Below are positions 31,600 to 32,870 of a stretch of 32,870 nucleotides of DNA, in pieces. The notes beneath the pieces were generated by a model, which did not search any database, had not been told where the DNA came from, and saw only the letters and a program-made list of their open reading frames with translations. The position numbers and the translations under genes are program-made. The stretch covers positions 1 to 32,870 of the forward strand of contig QMPQ01000011.1 in the NCBI GenBank assembly GCA_003648635.1. Reading direction: 5' to 3'. The stretch comes from Bacteroidota bacterium (lineage in GTDB: Bacteria > Bacteroidota > Bacteroidia > Bacteroidales > GCA-2748055). Each line of letters starts with the position of its first letter. Position 1 is the stretch's first letter.

Positions 31600-32870
31600 T
31601 GAAAAAACAGATCTTCCTGGCATTTATTGCTCTGTTAATAGCTCTTAGCTCCTGTGGGAAAAGGGACTCCGGACTTCCTAATATTGTGCTGATCGTTGCG
31701 GATGATCTGGGCTGGAAGGACCTTGGGTTCATGGGATCATCTTATTATGAAACCCCCAATTTGGATCTACTTGCCGGCGAAGGGATGGTCTTTCTGCAGG
31801 CATATGCTGCGGCAGCCAATTGTGCTCCCAGCCGTGCTTGCCTGATGACTGGGATGTATACCACAGCCCATGGCATTTATACAGTGGCTTCGTCTGAAAG
31901 AGGTGATCCCCGGACCCGCAGACTGATTCCGGCAACAAATACAGATACTCTCGATAATCGATTTTTCACACTTGCCGAAGCCCTGAAACAAGCAGGTTAC
32001 ACCACTGTTAACATCGGGAAGTGGCACCTGGGAAATGACCCTTGTTCCCAGGGCATGGATTATAATGTAGGTGGAAGCATCTGGGGTCATCCTAAGAGTT
32101 ATTTTGCGCCCTACATTCAACCCAGCCTTAGTGCGCCCGAAGGCGAGTATCTGACGGATCGCCTGACGGAAGAGGCCATTGCTTTTATGCGGAACCATCA
32201 CCGGCATCCCTTTTTTCTTTATTTACCCTACTACGCTGTTCACACTCCCATACAGGCCAAAGCAGGTCTTGAACAGAAATATGAAAAAAAAGGAGCTGTA
32301 GCCTGTCAGGATAATGCTAGCTATGCCGGGATGGTGGAAAACCTGGATAGCTGCATAGGCAGGTTGATGGAGGAACTGGATGTCCTGGGACTTTCTGAAA
32401 ATACCCTGGTCATTTTTACCTCGGATAATGGAGGGATCAGGGAAATATCCTGCCAGGATCCCCTTCGGGCAGGCAAAGGATCCTACTATGAAGGAGGAAT
32501 AAGAGTTCCACTGATTTTCAGATGGCCGGGACTAATTGAAAATGAATCTGTTTCGATAGAACCAGTCATCAACCTTGATTTTTATCCTACGCTTTTGCAA
32601 ATCACTGGACAGGAGTCTCCGGCGAATCTCGATGGACTTTCTCTCTGGCCTGTACTAGGCGGGGAAGATGCCTTAACTGAACGCCCGATTTTTTTCCATT
32701 TTCCAGTATACCTTCAGGCCTATAAGAAGGGATTCGACGATGGAAGGGATCCCCTGTTTCGAACCAGACCCGGGTCGGTGATTATTGAGGGGAATTGGAA
32801 GCTCCATTATTATTATGAAGATGGTGGAATAGAGCTCTATGATCTCAATTCGGACCCGGGGGAAAGAAAG
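31599..32870 (+). CDS. Second secreted sulfatase, lipoprotein (3' end cut by window)
   Basis: An open frame of at least 424 residues that runs off the window. Its ATG overlaps the previous stop by one base (TAATG), so the two are translationally coupled. The signal peptide ends ALSSC (Cys19). The sulfatase motifs are VADDLGWKD (Asp35, Asp36), CAPSRACLMTG (formylglycine Cys75), GKWHLG and FTSDNGG, and the usual SYYEGGIRVPLIFRWPG loop. The more C-terminal segment IELYDLNSDPGE is the normal end region, so only a short C-terminal part is missing. It differs from its neighbour by having the canonical GKWHLG and probably acts on a different linkage of the same glycan. Confidence 0.92.
   Translation, partial: MKKQIFLAFIALLIALSSCGKRDSGLPNIVLIVADDLGWKDLGFMGSSYYETPNLDLLAGEGMVFLQAYAAAANCAPSRACLMTGMYTTAHGIYTVASSERGDPRTRRLIPATNTDTLDNRFFTLAEALKQAGYTTVNIGKWHLGNDPCSQGMDYNVGGSIWGHPKSYFAPYIQPSLSAPEGEYLTDRLTEEAIAFMRNHHRHPFFLYLPYYAVHTPIQAKAGLEQKYEKKGAVACQDNASYAGMVENLDSCIGRLMEELDVLGLSENTLVIFTSDNGGIREISCQDPLRAGKGSYYEGGIRVPLIFRWPGLIENESVSIEPVINLDFYPTLLQITGQESPANLDGLSLWPVLGGEDALTERPIFFHFPVYLQAYKKGFDDGRDPLFRTRPGSVIIEGNWKLHYYYEDGGIELYDLNSDPGERK

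Overview
The window looks like a piece of an anaerobic or fermentative member of the Bacteroidota (Bacteroidales/Marinilabiliales-like). This is inferred from lipoprotein-type signal peptides on secreted enzymes, paired secreted sulfatases, a Bacteroidota-type coiled-coil membrane protein, FtsX/MacB-type permeases typical of the phylum, TAnnTTTG-like promoter boxes and frequent overlap of coding ends. No rRNA, tRNA, CRISPR array, insertion sequence or prophage was seen, and no gap between genes exceeds about 190 bases.

Layout. 1-3142 holds small housekeeping genes: the tail of a DUF2721 membrane protein, a 60-aa membrane protein, a nucleoside/nucleotide deoxyribosyl hydrolase-like protein, a thymidylate synthase-like protein, a stand-alone NAD(P)H-hydrate epimerase domain and a coiled-coil membrane protein. 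3240-15848 is one tightly packed minus-strand operon of 18 genes for a group 4 membrane-bound [NiFe] hydrogenase of the Mbh type. It contains an electron-input module resembling sulfhydrogenase beta/gamma (AsrA/AsrB-like), a HycB-like ferredoxin, the hydrogenase core (MbhM, J, K, L, N), two antiporter-like subunits, the Mrp-like set (D/E fused, F, G, H, A, B, C), a HycI-like maturation protease and a small zinc-ribbon protein. A divergent rex gene (16038-16685) and a Rex-like operator lie in front of it. 16688-19761 holds a leucine-rich-repeat lipoprotein with a C-terminal sorting-type tail, an adjacent CPBP (CAAX-type) intramembrane protease, and a phosphotriesterase-like lipoprotein. 19823-28194 holds a MacB/FtsX-type permease with a possible sigma-54 upstream region, and a three-gene RND efflux operon (adaptor, pump, TolC-like channel). 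28294-32870 holds a GNAT acetyltransferase, the tRNA methylthiotransferase MtaB, and two consecutive secreted sulfatases, the second cut by the window end.

How the genes work together. The hydrogenase operon reads as a machine that connects a pyridine nucleotide (FAD/NAD-binding gamma subunit with a [2Fe-2S] cluster) through ferredoxin-like subunits to a Ni-Fe site, coupled to H+/Na+ movement by Mrp-like membrane subunits. Control by the NADH/NAD+ sensor Rex fits that wiring. The most unusual points are this fusion of an Mbh core with a sulfhydrogenase-type diaphorase, the loss of the usual transmembrane glutamate in the second antiporter-like subunit, and the LRR-lipoprotein/CPBP-protease pair that looks like a dedicated C-terminal processing system.
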